In this document: in pieces, positions 16,070 through 24,752 of the stretch | Position numbering within the stretch: position 1 is the stretch's first letter | How the letters are laid out: each line of letters begins with the position of its first letter | DNA from: Aureimonas sp. AU20 | Lineage (GTDB): Bacteria; Pseudomonadota; Alphaproteobacteria; Rhizobiales; Rhizobiaceae | Length of the DNA stretch: 64,000 bases | Reading direction: 5' to 3' | Assembly (NCBI RefSeq): GCF_001442755.1 | Contig: NZ_CP006368.1 | Location: forward strand, 124,001-188,000 | Notes under the pieces: model-generated | What the model saw: only the letters and a program-made list of their open reading frames with translations | Told to the model about the DNA's origin: nothing | The model's database searches: none | Program-made: the position numbers and the translations under genes

Positions 16070-17983
16070 ATGTCACTGGCAGCTCCACATCGGCACATCC
16101 GCGAGATCGAGACCGTGGCTCTCGGGGCCCGGTCCGATCGCGATCCGGCGGTGCACCGGTCGTGGCTGCGCTGCGTGGAGACCTATCGGCTCGATCCCGC
16201 GCGGGCGGTGGAAGCCTATATCCTGCCCGACACGCGGCTGCGCGAGCACCGGCAGCGCTCGGAAGGGCTGATCCGCACCGCGCGCTCGGGGCTCGAGGCC
16301 CTCTATCGCCAGATGGCCGGGCATGGATACGTGCTTCTGCTGTCGGACGAAGCGGGCGTCACCGTCGACTTCGTGGGCGATCCGACGCTGAATAATCGCC
16401 TCCGCAGCGCCGGTCTTTATCTTGGCTCGGAATGGTCGGAGCCTCGGGCCGGCACCTGCGCGGTGGGCTCCTGCATCGCCACCGGCGAGCCCCTGACCAT
16501 CCACCAGGACGACCATTTCGACGTCACCCACACGCCGCTGACCTGCTCGGCGGCCCCGATCTACGACACCGACGGTCGGCTCGCCGCCGTGCTCGACATT
16601 TCCGCGCTGCGCTCGCCCGATGCCAAGCGGAGCCAAAGTCTGGTCCTGCATCTGGTGACGGAGACCGCACGGCGCATCGAACTCGCCAACCTGATGGCCA
16701 AGTCGCGCGGGGAGTGGGTGGTGCGTTTCTCCCGCTCGTCGGACTTTCTCGATGTCGATCCCGACGGGGCGATCGCGCTGGACGCCTCGGGCCGTGTGTC
16801 GGGCCTGACTCATGCCGCGCAAAAGCTTCTGGCGAGCACGATCGGCGCGGACTGGCGCGATCCCGCCCCGCTTCTGGGGCGGCCGATCTCGGACTTCTTC
16901 GATCTCGACCTCGATGCCCTGCCACGGCTGACGCGGGCTCAGCCTTGCGAAAGCCGGCTGCTCACCGCGCGGGACGGTCTCAGCGTCTTCGCCCATGCGA
17001 TCGCCCCGCCGAGCCCGGCACCGCGCGCCCAGCGGCCGGCCGAAGGCGCGCTGCCCCAGGCCCTCGCCGGCCTGACGGGGGGAGACCGCACCATGGCCGC
17101 GCTCCTCGGCAAGGCCGCGCGCCTGGCGCCGACCGCCATTCCAATCTGCCTCCATGGCGAAACGGGAACGGGCAAGGAGGTTCTGGCGCGCGCCATCCAT
17201 CGCTGCGGCGGCACCGAGCGCCCCTTCATCGCCCTGAACTGCGCGGCGCTGCCCGAGAGCTTGATCGAGGCGGAACTCTTCGGCCATGCACCGGGCGCGT
17301 TCACCGGCGCTGGGCCCAAGGGCCGGCGCGGGCTCATCGAAGCGGCCAATGGCGGGACGCTGTTTCTGGACGAGATCGGCGACATGCCGCTGGCGCTCCA
17401 GTCGCGCCTTCTTCGCGTTCTGGCGGAGCGCGAGATCGTACCCGTCGGCGCGCATCGCCCCGTCGCCCTCAATCTGCGGGTTCTCTCGGCCTCGCATCGC
17501 GACCTCGCGGCGCTGGTCGCCAGCGGGGCGTTCCGGGAAGACCTCTTCTACCGGCTGGCCGGCGCGACCTTGCATCTTCCGGCGCTGCGCGAGCGCTCCG
17601 ATCTCGGCTGGCTTCTCGACCGCCTCCTCGGCGAGACGAGCGGCGATCTCCGGATTGAGCCGGCGGCCCGCGCGCGGCTTCTGGCCCATCGGTGGCCCGG
17701 CAACGTGCGCGAACTCAAGAACGTCGTCGAACTTCTCGCGGCGCTCGCCGAGGATGGTGTGATCCGCCTGGGCGACCTGCCGGACGCGTTCGCCCCCGTG
17801 GCGCCGGACCGGCAGGACAGCGCGGTGCCCGCGATGGCCGACGCCCCGCCCGAGGCCGCTGAACTGCGCGCGGTCTTGATGGAATGCCGCTGGAACGTGT
17901 CGCACGCGGCGCGGCGCCTCGGCTGCGACCGCACGACGGTTCACCGGCGCATGCGTCGCTGGGACGTGTCGCAGCCGCTGTGA
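16070..17983 (+). CDS. Sigma-54-dependent activator, AcoR-like (GAF, AAA+, Fis HTH)
   Basis: A 637-residue enhancer-binding protein from ATG 16070; upstream in-frame ATGs at 15953 and 15971 are less likely because homology starts at HIREIETVALGA. Residues about 55-210 are a GAF-type sensor (AGTCAVGSCIATGEPLTIHQDDHF). The central AAA+ domain (about 335-555) has Walker A GETGTGKEV, the sigma-54 contact motif GAFTGA within HAPGAFTGAGPKG, and Walker B TLFLDEIGD. The C-terminus is a Fis-type helix-turn-helix (WNVSHAARRLGCDRTTVHRRM). It has every part needed to activate a sigma-54 promoter, and one lies 110 bp downstream ahead of the dehydrogenase gene, its likely target. Confidence 0.93.
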   Translation: MSLAAPHRHIREIETVALGARSDRDPAVHRSWLRCVETYRLDPARAVEAYILPDTRLREHRQRSEGLIRTARSGLEALYRQMAGHGYVLLLSDEAGVTVDFVGDPTLNNRLRSAGLYLGSEWSEPRAGTCAVGSCIATGEPLTIHQDDHFDVTHTPLTCSAAPIYDTDGRLAAVLDISALRSPDAKRSQSLVLHLVTETARRIELANLMAKSRGEWVVRFSRSSDFLDVDPDGAIALDASGRVSGLTHAAQKLLASTIGADWRDPAPLLGRPISDFFDLDLDALPRLTRAQPCESRLLTARDGLSVFAHAIAPPSPAPRAQRPAEGALPQALAGLTGGDRTMAALLGKAARLAPTAIPICLHGETGTGKEVLARAIHRCGGTERPFIALNCAALPESLIEAELFGHAPGAFTGAGPKGRRGLIEAANGGTLFLDEIGDMPLALQSRLLRVLAEREIVPVGAHRPVALNLRVLSASHRDLAALVASGAFREDLFYRLAGATLHLPALRERSDLGWLLDRLLGETSGDLRIEPAARARLLAHRWPGNVRELKNVVELLAALAEDGVIRLGDLPDAFAPVAPDRQDSAVPAMADAPPEAAELRAVLMECRWNVSHAARRLGCDRTTVHRRMRRWDVSQPL

Positions 17984-17984
17984 T

Positions 17985-18033
17985 GTGTGGCGCCTCACCT
18001 GCGGCGGCGCCGCCACAAGTGCGGCGCCTCGCC
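17985..18033. promoter_or_regulatory. Candidate upstream activating sequence for the sigma-54 activator
   Basis: Two near-identical 15-bp boxes, GTGTGGCGCCTCACC (17985-17999) and GTGCGGCGCCTCGCC (18019-18033), stand 34 bp apart, with a GGCGGCGCCGCC palindrome between them. They lie about 70-110 bp upstream of the -24/-12 promoter, the normal distance for enhancer sites. The assignment is inference. Confidence 0.4.
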
Positions 18034-18091
18034 GGGGCCCGGGGCTAGGCTCTATCCGAAGACCTGCGGTCGCCGAAGGGGCTGCATGAAT

Positions 18092-18107
18092 TGGCATCGT
18101 CCTTGCA
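18092..18107 (+). promoter_or_regulatory. Sigma-54 (-24/-12) promoter
   Basis: TGGCAT-N5-TTGCA matches the sigma-54 consensus TGGCAC-N5-TTGCW with one mismatch, and GG and GC have the correct 10-bp spacing. It sits 25 bp before the start of the dehydrogenase gene and just downstream of the gene for a complete sigma-54 activator. Confidence 0.8.
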
Positions 18108-18131
18108 GAAGTCCGAGCGGGAGGACCATCG

Positions 18132-19211
18132 ATGACCATGCAAGCACTGCGTTTCCACGCCGCCAAGGACCTGCGTCTGGAAACGGTCGAAGAACCCGGC
18201 CGTCCGGGGCCGGGACAGGTCCGCATCCGCAACACGCGCGTCGGCATCTGCGGCACGGACCTTCACGAATATGCCTATGGCCCGATCTTCGTGCCGACCG
18301 AGCCGCACGCCTTCACCGGCGTCTCGGGCGTGCAAATTCTCGGCCACGAGTTCGGCGGCGTCGTCACCGATGTCGGCGGGGGGGTGACCAAGGTCGCGCC
18401 GGGCGACCGGGTGTCCGTGCAGCCGCTGATCATGCCGCGCGAGAACGAATATTACGCCGATCGCGGCCTGTTCTTCCTGTCGGAGAAGCTGGCGCTGGCT
18501 GGCCTCTCCTGGCCTTGGGGCGGCATGGCCGACTATGCCATCCTCAACGATTACAATGTCTACAAGATACCGGACGCGATGAGCGCCGAGGAAGCCGCGC
18601 TGGTGGAGCCGACGGCGGTCGCCATCTATGCCTGCGACCGGGCGGGCGTGCGGGCCGGCTCCAGCGTCCTCGTGACGGGCGCGGGGCCGATCGGTCTCCT
18701 CACCGTCCTGGCGGCGCGGGCGGCGGGCGCGACGCGCGTTTTCCTGTCGGACCCCAACCCGACGCGGCTCGAACTCGCTCGCTCCATCGACCCCGATCTC
18801 GTCACGATCGACCCGACGAAGACACCGGTGGGCGAGCGCGTGCGCGAGGGAACGGACGGACGGGTCGGCGCCGACGTGGCGATCGAGGCCGTTGGCAACG
18901 AGCGCGCCTTGGGCGACTGCGTGGATGCCGTGCGTCGGCAAGGCGTCGTGGTGCAGGTCGGCCTTCATCCCGGCCCGTCCAAGCTCGACTGGTTCGCCGT
19001 GACCTGCAAGGACATCGACGTTCGCGGCTCCTGGGCCTACCCCACCACGTCCTGGCCGCGCGTCATGGATCTCATCGCCTCCGGCCGTCTGCCGGCCGCG
19101 AAAGTCGTGACCAAGCGCATTCGCCTCGCCGACGCCGTGCACGAGGGCTTCGACGCACTGCTCGATCCCGCCGGCAACCATCTCAAGATCATGATCGACC
19201 TCGAAGGCTGA
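18132..19211 (+). CDS. Zinc-dependent alcohol dehydrogenase, 2,3-butanediol dehydrogenase type
   Basis: A 359-residue medium-chain dehydrogenase. The catalytic zinc site is seen in GICGTDLHEY (Cys, and an acidic/His pair) and GHEFGG. A following PLIMPRENEYYADRGLFFLSEKLALAGL segment replaces the four-Cys structural zinc loop, as in some butanediol-type enzymes. The Rossmann motif is VLVTGAGPIGLLT. The family oxidises secondary alcohols such as 2,3-butanediol to ketones such as acetoin using NAD+. It is the first gene behind the sigma-54 promoter, followed after 81 bp by a flavin monooxygenase. An AcoR-like activator upstream supports a C4 alcohol or ketone substrate. Confidence 0.87.
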   Translation: MTMQALRFHAAKDLRLETVEEPGRPGPGQVRIRNTRVGICGTDLHEYAYGPIFVPTEPHAFTGVSGVQILGHEFGGVVTDVGGGVTKVAPGDRVSVQPLIMPRENEYYADRGLFFLSEKLALAGLSWPWGGMADYAILNDYNVYKIPDAMSAEEAALVEPTAVAIYACDRAGVRAGSSVLVTGAGPIGLLTVLAARAAGATRVFLSDPNPTRLELARSIDPDLVTIDPTKTPVGERVREGTDGRVGADVAIEAVGNERALGDCVDAVRRQGVVVQVGLHPGPSKLDWFAVTCKDIDVRGSWAYPTTSWPRVMDLIASGRLPAAKVVTKRIRLADAVHEGFDALLDPAGNHLKIMIDLEG

Positions 19212-19292
19212 CGAGGCCGAGCCGACCATCCGGCGGGCGCGCCGGCTTCTGCGCCCCGCCGTCCGACGAACTCTGGGAGGAGACCTGACAGC

Positions 19293-21134
19293 ATGAGCGA
19301 GACCCTGGAACGCCCCGTCCCCGCGAACCCGGCCCCCGGCGAGGCGCCGAGCCCGGCTCGGCAAGCCGCGCAAACCTGGCTGAACACGTTCGAGGCCGCC
19401 CTGGCGGCGAAGGACGCGGGCGCCGCCGCCGCCCTTTTCGGGCAGGAAAGCTACTGGCGCGATCTCGTGTCCTTCACCTGGAACCTTCGCACCGTGGAGG
19501 GGCCGGACGGCGTGCGGGACATGTTGGAGCATCAGCTGCCCCATGTCTCGGCATCCGGCTTCGAGCTGGACGAGGAGCCGACGGAGGAGGGCGGCGTGGT
19601 CACGGCCTGGTTCCGCTTCGAGACCGAGGTCGGGCGCGGTCGCGGGCTGGTGCGGCTGCGCGACGGCAAGGCCTGGACCTTCCTGACGACGCTGCACGAG
19701 CTGAAGGGCTTCGAGGAGCCGATGAACGAGCGCCGCCCCAAGGGCGCCGAGCACGGCACCGCCGCCAACCGGCGCTCCTGGCTCGAGAAGCGCGAGGCGG
19801 AAGCCAGGGAGCTCGGCTACACGCGCCAGCCCTATGTGCTGGTGATCGGCGGCGGCCAGGGCGGCATCGCCCTTTCGGCGCGGCTTGGCCAGCTCGGCGT
19901 GCCGACGATCGTGATCGACCGGCACGAGCGGCCGGGCGACCAGTGGCGCAAGCGCTACAAGTCCCTCTGCCTGCACGACCCCGTCTGGTACGACCACCTT
20001 CCCTATATCGATTTCCCGAAGAATTGGCCGGTCTTCGCGCCCAAGGACAAGATCGGCGATTGGCTGGAAATGTACGCCAAGGTCATGGAGCTCAACTACT
20101 GGGGCTCCAGCACGGCGAAATCGGCGCGCTACGACGCGAGCAAGGGTGAGTGGGAGGTCGTGGTCGATCGCGGCGGCGAGGAGGTGACGCTTCGGCCCCA
20201 GCAGCTCGTCCTGGCGACGGGCATGTCCGGCAAGGCGAACTGGCCGAGCTTTCCCGGGATGGATCGCTTCAAGGGCGAGCAGCACCATTCCTCGCAGCAT
20301 CCGGGGCCGGACGGCTACCAGGGCAAGCGCGTTGTCGTCATCGGCTCCAACAATTCGGCGCACGACATCTGCGCCGCTCTGGCGGAAAACGGCATCGACG
20401 TCACCATGGTCCAGCGCTCGACCACTCATATCGTGCGCTCGGAATCCCTGATGGAACATGGGTTGGGCGATCTCTATTCCGAGCGCGCGCTGGCCAATGG
20501 CGTGACGACGCAGAAGGCCGATCTGATCTTCGCCTCCTTGCCGTACCGGATCATGCACGAGTTCCAGATCCCGGTTTACGAGAAGATCGCGGAGGTGGAC
20601 GCCGACTTCTACCGCGACCTGGAAAAGGCGGGGTTCCGGCTCGACTGGGGTGCCGACGGCTCGGGCCTGTTCATGAAGTACCTGCGCCGGGGCTCGGGCT
20701 ATTACATCGATGTCGGCGCCAGCCAGATGATTATCGACGGGCGCATCAAGCTGAAGGCCGGTCAGGTCGACGAGATCACCGAGGACGGCGTCAAGCTGGA
20801 CGACGGGACCGTGCTCCCGGCGGACGTCATCGTCTATGCCACGGGCTACGGCTCGATGAACGGCTGGGCCGCCGATCTCATCAGCCAGGAGGTCGCCGAT
20901 AAGGTCGGCAAGGTCTGGGGCCTCGGCTCCGACACGCCGAAGGATCCCGGCCCCTGGGAAGGCGAGCAGCGCAACATGTGGAAGCCGACCCAGCAGGATG
21001 CTTTGTGGTTCCACGGCGGAAACCTGCACCAGTCCCGCCACTATTCGCTCTATCTCGCGTTGCAGCTGAAGGCGCGGATGGAGGGCTTGGCAACCCCGGT
21101 CTACGGGCTGCAGGAGGTCCATCACCTGCGATAG
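19293..21134 (+). CDS. Flavin-containing monooxygenase with N-terminal NTF2-like domain
   Basis: A 613-residue protein. Residues about 25-150 resemble an NTF2/SnoaL-like fold (TWLNTFEAALAAKDAGAAAALFG, YWRDLVSFTWN). The FAD Rossmann motif is VIGGGQGGIALSARL, the NADPH motif is VVVIGSNNSAHDI, and the late ATG motif is VIVYATGYGSM. The fingerprint between them reads FPGMDRFKGEQHHSSQH, which ends in His where Baeyer-Villiger enzymes have Trp and FMOs have Tyr/Phe, so the reaction type is uncertain. GGGAGGAG lies 9 bp before ATG 19293. Cotranscription with the alcohol dehydrogenase suggests that it acts on the ketone made by that enzyme. Confidence 0.85.
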   Translation: MSETLERPVPANPAPGEAPSPARQAAQTWLNTFEAALAAKDAGAAAALFGQESYWRDLVSFTWNLRTVEGPDGVRDMLEHQLPHVSASGFELDEEPTEEGGVVTAWFRFETEVGRGRGLVRLRDGKAWTFLTTLHELKGFEEPMNERRPKGAEHGTAANRRSWLEKREAEARELGYTRQPYVLVIGGGQGGIALSARLGQLGVPTIVIDRHERPGDQWRKRYKSLCLHDPVWYDHLPYIDFPKNWPVFAPKDKIGDWLEMYAKVMELNYWGSSTAKSARYDASKGEWEVVVDRGGEEVTLRPQQLVLATGMSGKANWPSFPGMDRFKGEQHHSSQHPGPDGYQGKRVVVIGSNNSAHDICAALAENGIDVTMVQRSTTHIVRSESLMEHGLGDLYSERALANGVTTQKADLIFASLPYRIMHEFQIPVYEKIAEVDADFYRDLEKAGFRLDWGADGSGLFMKYLRRGSGYYIDVGASQMIIDGRIKLKAGQVDEITEDGVKLDDGTVLPADVIVYATGYGSMNGWAADLISQEVADKVGKVWGLGSDTPKDPGPWEGEQRNMWKPTQQDALWFHGGNLHQSRHYSLYLALQLKARMEGLATPVYGLQEVHHLR

Positions 21135-21144
21135 CATGGTTCGT

Positions 21145-21172
21145 CGTGGCGCTCTTTGCGAGGGGCGCCACG
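21145..21172. terminator. Hairpin between convergent monooxygenase and uppP genes
   Basis: CGTGGCGC pairs with GCGCCACG across a 12-base loop in the 56-bp gap between two convergent genes. There is no T-run on either side, so it may be a weak bidirectional terminator. Confidence 0.4.
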
Positions 21173-21190
21173 CCATGCCGCGCGATGGCG

Positions 21191-22063
21191 TCAGTTCATG
21201 AAGCCCGTCGCCGCGCTGGCGAGAAGGAAGAGGCCGAGCGCGAGGCGGTAGTAGACGAAGGGCCAGGCCGAGAAGCGCTCCATGATGCGCATCAGGCTCC
21301 AGATCGCGACGAAGGCGGAAAGGGAGGCGGTGACGAGGCCGACGCCAAGCACCATCCAGCCCTCGGCATCGAGGCCGGCATGGTGCAGTTCCACGACTTC
21401 CTTCAGACCGGCGCCCAGAATGGCGGGCAGGCCGAGAAGAAAGGAAAAGCGCGCCGCGTCGTCCCGCTTCAGGCCGAGAAACAAGGCCATGGTCAGGGTC
21501 GAGCCCGAGCGCGACACGCCGGGGATCAGCGCGCCGACCTGCGCGAGGCCGACAAGAAGGGCGTCCTTTAAGGTGATCTGGCTGAAGTCGCGCGCGTGTC
21601 GGCTGGTCCATTCCGTCGCGGCCAGAAGCACGGCCATGACGACACAGGCGAGGCCGATCACCCAAAGCTCGCGCAGCGACGAGCCGCAGGCGTTCAGGAC
21701 ATCCTTGAGAAGAAGGCCGCCAACCACGATCGGCAGCGTGCCGAGGAGAATGCCAAAGCTCAGCCGAAGAGGCGGCGCATCGAAGCGCCGCTCGCGCAAC
21801 GCCGTGAGCGATCCGAACACGAGGTCCAGAACGTCCCGCCGGAAATAGGTAACGACCGCCACCAGAGCTGCCATCTGCATGGCGGCCGAGAAGGCGGCGC
21901 CCGGGTCCTGCCATCCGAGCAGGGCGGGGATGATGCGCATATGCGCGGTCGAGGAGATCGGCAGAAGCTCGGTGATCCCCTGGAAAACCCCGAGGATCGC
22001 GACCTTGCCCATGCCGAGGGCGGTGAAGCCGGTATCGATGCCATTGGTGCAGACGGCCGCCAA
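21191..22063 (-). CDS. uppP: Undecaprenyl-diphosphatase UppP (BacA)
   Basis: A 290-residue polytopic membrane enzyme that recycles undecaprenyl pyrophosphate for peptidoglycan and polysaccharide synthesis. The two active-site motifs are present: GVFQGITELLPISSTAHM and GVSRSGSTLTMALFLGLKRDDAARFSFLLGLPAI. At least seven hydrophobic stretches are visible. I start at TTG 22063, because AGGAGGTGA, complementary to the 16S tail, lies immediately upstream with 5-bp spacing. A start at ATG 22012 is closer to the usual N-terminus but has no RBS, and an upstream ATG at 22147 would read through that RBS. The gene is convergent with the monooxygenase. Confidence 0.9.
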   Translation of the reverse strand: MAAVCTNGIDTGFTALGMGKVAILGVFQGITELLPISSTAHMRIIPALLGWQDPGAAFSAAMQMAALVAVVTYFRRDVLDLVFGSLTALRERRFDAPPLRLSFGILLGTLPIVVGGLLLKDVLNACGSSLRELWVIGLACVVMAVLLAATEWTSRHARDFSQITLKDALLVGLAQVGALIPGVSRSGSTLTMALFLGLKRDDAARFSFLLGLPAILGAGLKEVVELHHAGLDAEGWMVLGVGLVTASLSAFVAIWSLMRIMERFSAWPFVYYRLALGLFLLASAATGFMN

Positions 22064-22323
22064 ATTCACCTCCTGATCCAGCCGACCCGCTCGCCCGACG
22101 CTCTCCGAGGGAAAGGAGGCGAGGCGAACGGACGGCTGAATGTTCACGCGTTCGTGAGACGGGGTTTGGTGCAGGGCGCGTCGTTATGCAACGCCGCATC
22201 GCCTTCGCCCGGCTTACAAATTCGTAAGGCTCCTCGAACGCGGCTTGCGCTTCGCTCGGCTCGCCGCAGGTAGAACCTGGGATCATAGAGCGGCCATTGT
22301 CTTGCGGCGCTCGGTCCGCTTAG

Positions 22324-22917
22324 ATGGCGGCGTGTGCGAGGCCAGAGCGGTGCGCCGTGGATGATCCCGTGACCGCGGACAGGGCGGCAAAGTTCGATCG
22401 TCTGGTTCTACCGCGCCTTGGCGACGGATTCCGGCTGGCCCGGTGGCTCACCGGCAACCAGGCCGATGCCGAGGATGTCATGCAGGAGGCCGCGCTGCGC
22501 GCCTTCCTGGCGATGGACCGGCTGGTGGAGGACAATGTCCGCGCCTGGTTCCTGACGGTTGTGCGCAACACCTGCTATTCCTGGCTCGCCAAGAACCGGC
22601 CGGGAATAAACCTCTCGGTCGAGGAGTTGATACCGCAGGACAAGGATTTGATGGAGCGCGGAGGCCTGATCGCCGAGCCCGTGGCATCGATCGAGGAGGC
22701 GTTGATCGCGAAGGATCGGGCCGCGTGGCTGACACGCGCGATCGACCGTCTCCCGCTGAGCATGAAGGAGGTCGTGGTCCTTAGGGATTATTACGACCTC
22801 TCCTATCGCGAGATCGCCGAGGTCAGCGGCGTGCCCATCGGCACCGTCATGTCGCGGCTCGCGCGCGCTCGCCAACATCTTCTCAAAGCGATCGAACTGG
22901 CCGACGATGACACCTGA
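22324..22917 (+). CDS. ECF-type RNA polymerase sigma factor
   Basis: A 197-residue sigma-70 family protein with regions 2 and 4 only. Region 2 runs from about residue 28 (VLPRLGDGFRLARWLTGNQADAEDVMQEAALRAF, then VRAWFLTVVRNTCYSW), and region 4 covers residues about 135-185 (IDRLPLSMKEVVVLRDYYDLSYREIAEVSGVPIGTVMSRLARAR). The stop overlaps the anti-sigma gene by 11 bp, so the pair is translationally coupled. The promoters it serves are not known. A later GTG at 22357 is a possible alternative start. Confidence 0.9.
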   Translation: MAACARPERCAVDDPVTADRAAKFDRLVLPRLGDGFRLARWLTGNQADAEDVMQEAALRAFLAMDRLVEDNVRAWFLTVVRNTCYSWLAKNRPGINLSVEELIPQDKDLMERGGLIAEPVASIEEALIAKDRAAWLTRAIDRLPLSMKEVVVLRDYYDLSYREIAEVSGVPIGTVMSRLARARQHLLKAIELADDDT

Positions 22918-23677
22918 CGACAGCGATCATCTCATGTTGGCGGCCTATCTCGACGGCGAGCTTTCGCCGGGGGAAACGATCGCCATGGAACGCAGGCTGG
23001 AGGCCGATCCCGAGCTTCGCCGGTTGCGGGACGCCTTGTCGAACCTCTCCGGCACCGTCCACGACCTCGTGGCCGAAACGCCCGTTCCCCCCGACCTTTC
23101 CGCGCGGGTTCGCGGGCAGATAGCCAAGGCGCAAAACCTCCCCCCGCAGCGGGAGACCCCGTCATGGCAGCGCATCGCAGCGGCGCTCGTCGTGGGGCTT
23201 CTCGTCGGCGGACCGCTCGGCTACGGCCTTTCCCAAGTCGCCGCCCCGCCGAGAAGCAACGCCATCGAGGACGCGATCTTCGCCGGCCATCTCCGGGGCT
23301 TGGCTGCGCCGCAGCCCTTCGACATCGCGTCGTCCGACCGCCATACGGTGAAGCCCTGGTTCAACGGGCGCACGGCGATCGCGCCGGATGCGCCGGACCT
23401 CGCCGCGCAAGGCTTTCCGCTGGTCGGCGGGCGGGTCGATATCGTCGCCGGCGAGCCGGTTCCAACGCTCGTCTACCGCCGGCGGCAACATGTCATCAGT
23501 GTGACCGTCGTCCCCCGCAGCGAGGTCGGCGCTCCCGGCCGGGATCGGCGCAAGGGGTCCGGCATCGAGCGCTGGACCACCGGCGATCTCGGCTATTTCG
23601 CGACGTCCGATCTCAATTCCAAGGAACTCGGCGAATTCGCCAACGCCTTCCGTGCCGCAACGGCGCCCGCAGGCTGA
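22907..23677 (+). CDS. Transmembrane anti-sigma factor for the upstream ECF sigma
   Basis: A 256-residue protein. Residues 1-65 have an anti-sigma domain without the zinc HxxxCxxC motif (LMLAAYLDGELSPGETIAMERRLEADPELRRLRDAL). One membrane segment (IAAALVVGLLVGGPLGYGL) lies near residue 95. The periplasmic part, about 145 residues, contains GFPLVGGRVDIVAGEPVPTLVYRRRQHVISVTVVP, which matches membrane anti-sigma factors next to ECF sigma genes in Rhizobiales. It presumably sequesters the ECF factor until an envelope signal arrives. The overlap with the sigma gene fits that pairing. Confidence 0.85.
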   Translation: MTPDDSDHLMLAAYLDGELSPGETIAMERRLEADPELRRLRDALSNLSGTVHDLVAETPVPPDLSARVRGQIAKAQNLPPQRETPSWQRIAAALVVGLLVGGPLGYGLSQVAAPPRSNAIEDAIFAGHLRGLAAPQPFDIASSDRHTVKPWFNGRTAIAPDAPDLAAQGFPLVGGRVDIVAGEPVPTLVYRRRQHVISVTVVPRSEVGAPGRDRRKGSGIERWTTGDLGYFATSDLNSKELGEFANAFRAATAPAG

Positions 23678-23894
23678 CCGCCCCTTTCCCTGCCTCTGAA
23701 AGTTTCCCGAGCGCCGTGGAATAAACGCCCCTGCGATCCGGTTCCCATTCCAGCGATTTCACGGTTTGGGAGGGGAACGTGGGAGGTAGAGCGCTTGTCG
23801 CGAAAGGTCGAACGCGCCGGATGCGAAGCACCTGCCAGAGCGGTGCTCGGACTTTGCCGACCTGCCCTGCGCCGGCCGCGTTCGTCGTCAGGCC

Positions 23895-24692
23895 ATGACC
23901 GTCGCGCAGGCGTTCTGCCTTCTCTCCTCGGAGGTCATGCTCCGCTTCCTCCTAAGCGTGCTGGTGCTTCAGCTCTCGCCTGGGCCGGACATGCTGTTGA
24001 TCCTCAACAGAGGCATGGTCCATGGCCCGAGGATCGCGTTTTCCACCATTGCTGGGATCGTGGTTATCGCCGGCGCGGTGCAGCTCGGACTTCTGGTCCT
24101 GGGCCTTGGAACGCTCGTCGCGACGCATCCGGCGGCGATGCCGATGCTGCAGGTCTTGGGCGCTCTCTATCTCCTGTATCTCGGCATCCGAATGATGACG
24201 ACGACGCTTTCGCAGAGCCAGCCCGGAACGGCGTGCTCTCTAGGAGCCAGGCGGGCGCTCGTGGAAGGGGCGTTGAGCAGCCTGACCAACCCGAAGTCCT
24301 TCCTGTTCCTCTTCGTCGTTCTGCCGCATTTCGTCGATCCGTCCGTCGGGCCGGTCGGGGCGCAGATGTTCGTCCTCGGTTTCCTGCACAAGCTCGCCGG
24401 TCTGCTGACCTTGAGTTCCGTCGCGCTCGCCGCCAGCCGGATCGGTGTCTGGACGCGCCGCTGGCCCGCGCTCCTCTCGCATCAGCGCCGGGTCTGCGGC
24501 CTCCTGATGGTGGCGATCAGCCTCTCGCTTGCGGGCTCGTCCCTGTTCGACGCATCGCATGTCACCACGTCGAACCGAGACAAGACTATTGCTGCGATGC
24601 AAAAGAAAGCTTGTAAGGAAATAGATACGATATCGACGGAACCGTGGCGGGAAGGTCGCAGTGGACATGTTTCCGCAAGGTCCGGTCCGTAA
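23895..24692 (+). CDS. LysE-family amino-acid exporter
   Basis: A 265-residue polytopic membrane protein of the LysE/RhtB superfamily. The typical N-terminus LQLSPGPDMLLILNRGMVHGPRIAF is followed by GALYLLYLGIRM and by ALVEGALSSLTNPKSFLFLFVVLPHF. Family members export amino acids or related metabolites. The usual length is about 205-210 residues; here some 45 extra residues follow the last membrane segment and run into more AT-rich sequence, perhaps because an older stop was lost. ATG 23937 is an alternative start, at which GGAGG lies too close for a good RBS. Confidence 0.85.
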   Translation: MTVAQAFCLLSSEVMLRFLLSVLVLQLSPGPDMLLILNRGMVHGPRIAFSTIAGIVVIAGAVQLGLLVLGLGTLVATHPAAMPMLQVLGALYLLYLGIRMMTTTLSQSQPGTACSLGARRALVEGALSSLTNPKSFLFLFVVLPHFVDPSVGPVGAQMFVLGFLHKLAGLLTLSSVALAASRIGVWTRRWPALLSHQRRVCGLLMVAISLSLAGSSLFDASHVTTSNRDKTIAAMQKKACKEIDTISTEPWREGRSGHVSARSGP

Positions 24693-24752
24693 GTTCTTGC
24701 GATGATGCCGGCGGGATGGCTAGCGTTGCCCACGTTTCCTAAAGGGAAAGCT

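Noticed and set aside
17967..17973. TGTCGCA copy near the end of the first AcoR-like gene
   Set aside because: It matches the half-site of the second regulator but is single, inside coding sequence, and expected by chance in GC-rich DNA.
18045..22286. 1,413-codon open frame on the minus strand
   Set aside because: It runs opposite the dehydrogenase and monooxygenase genes and out of frame with uppP. Composition is that of antisense high-GC frames; no motif is present.
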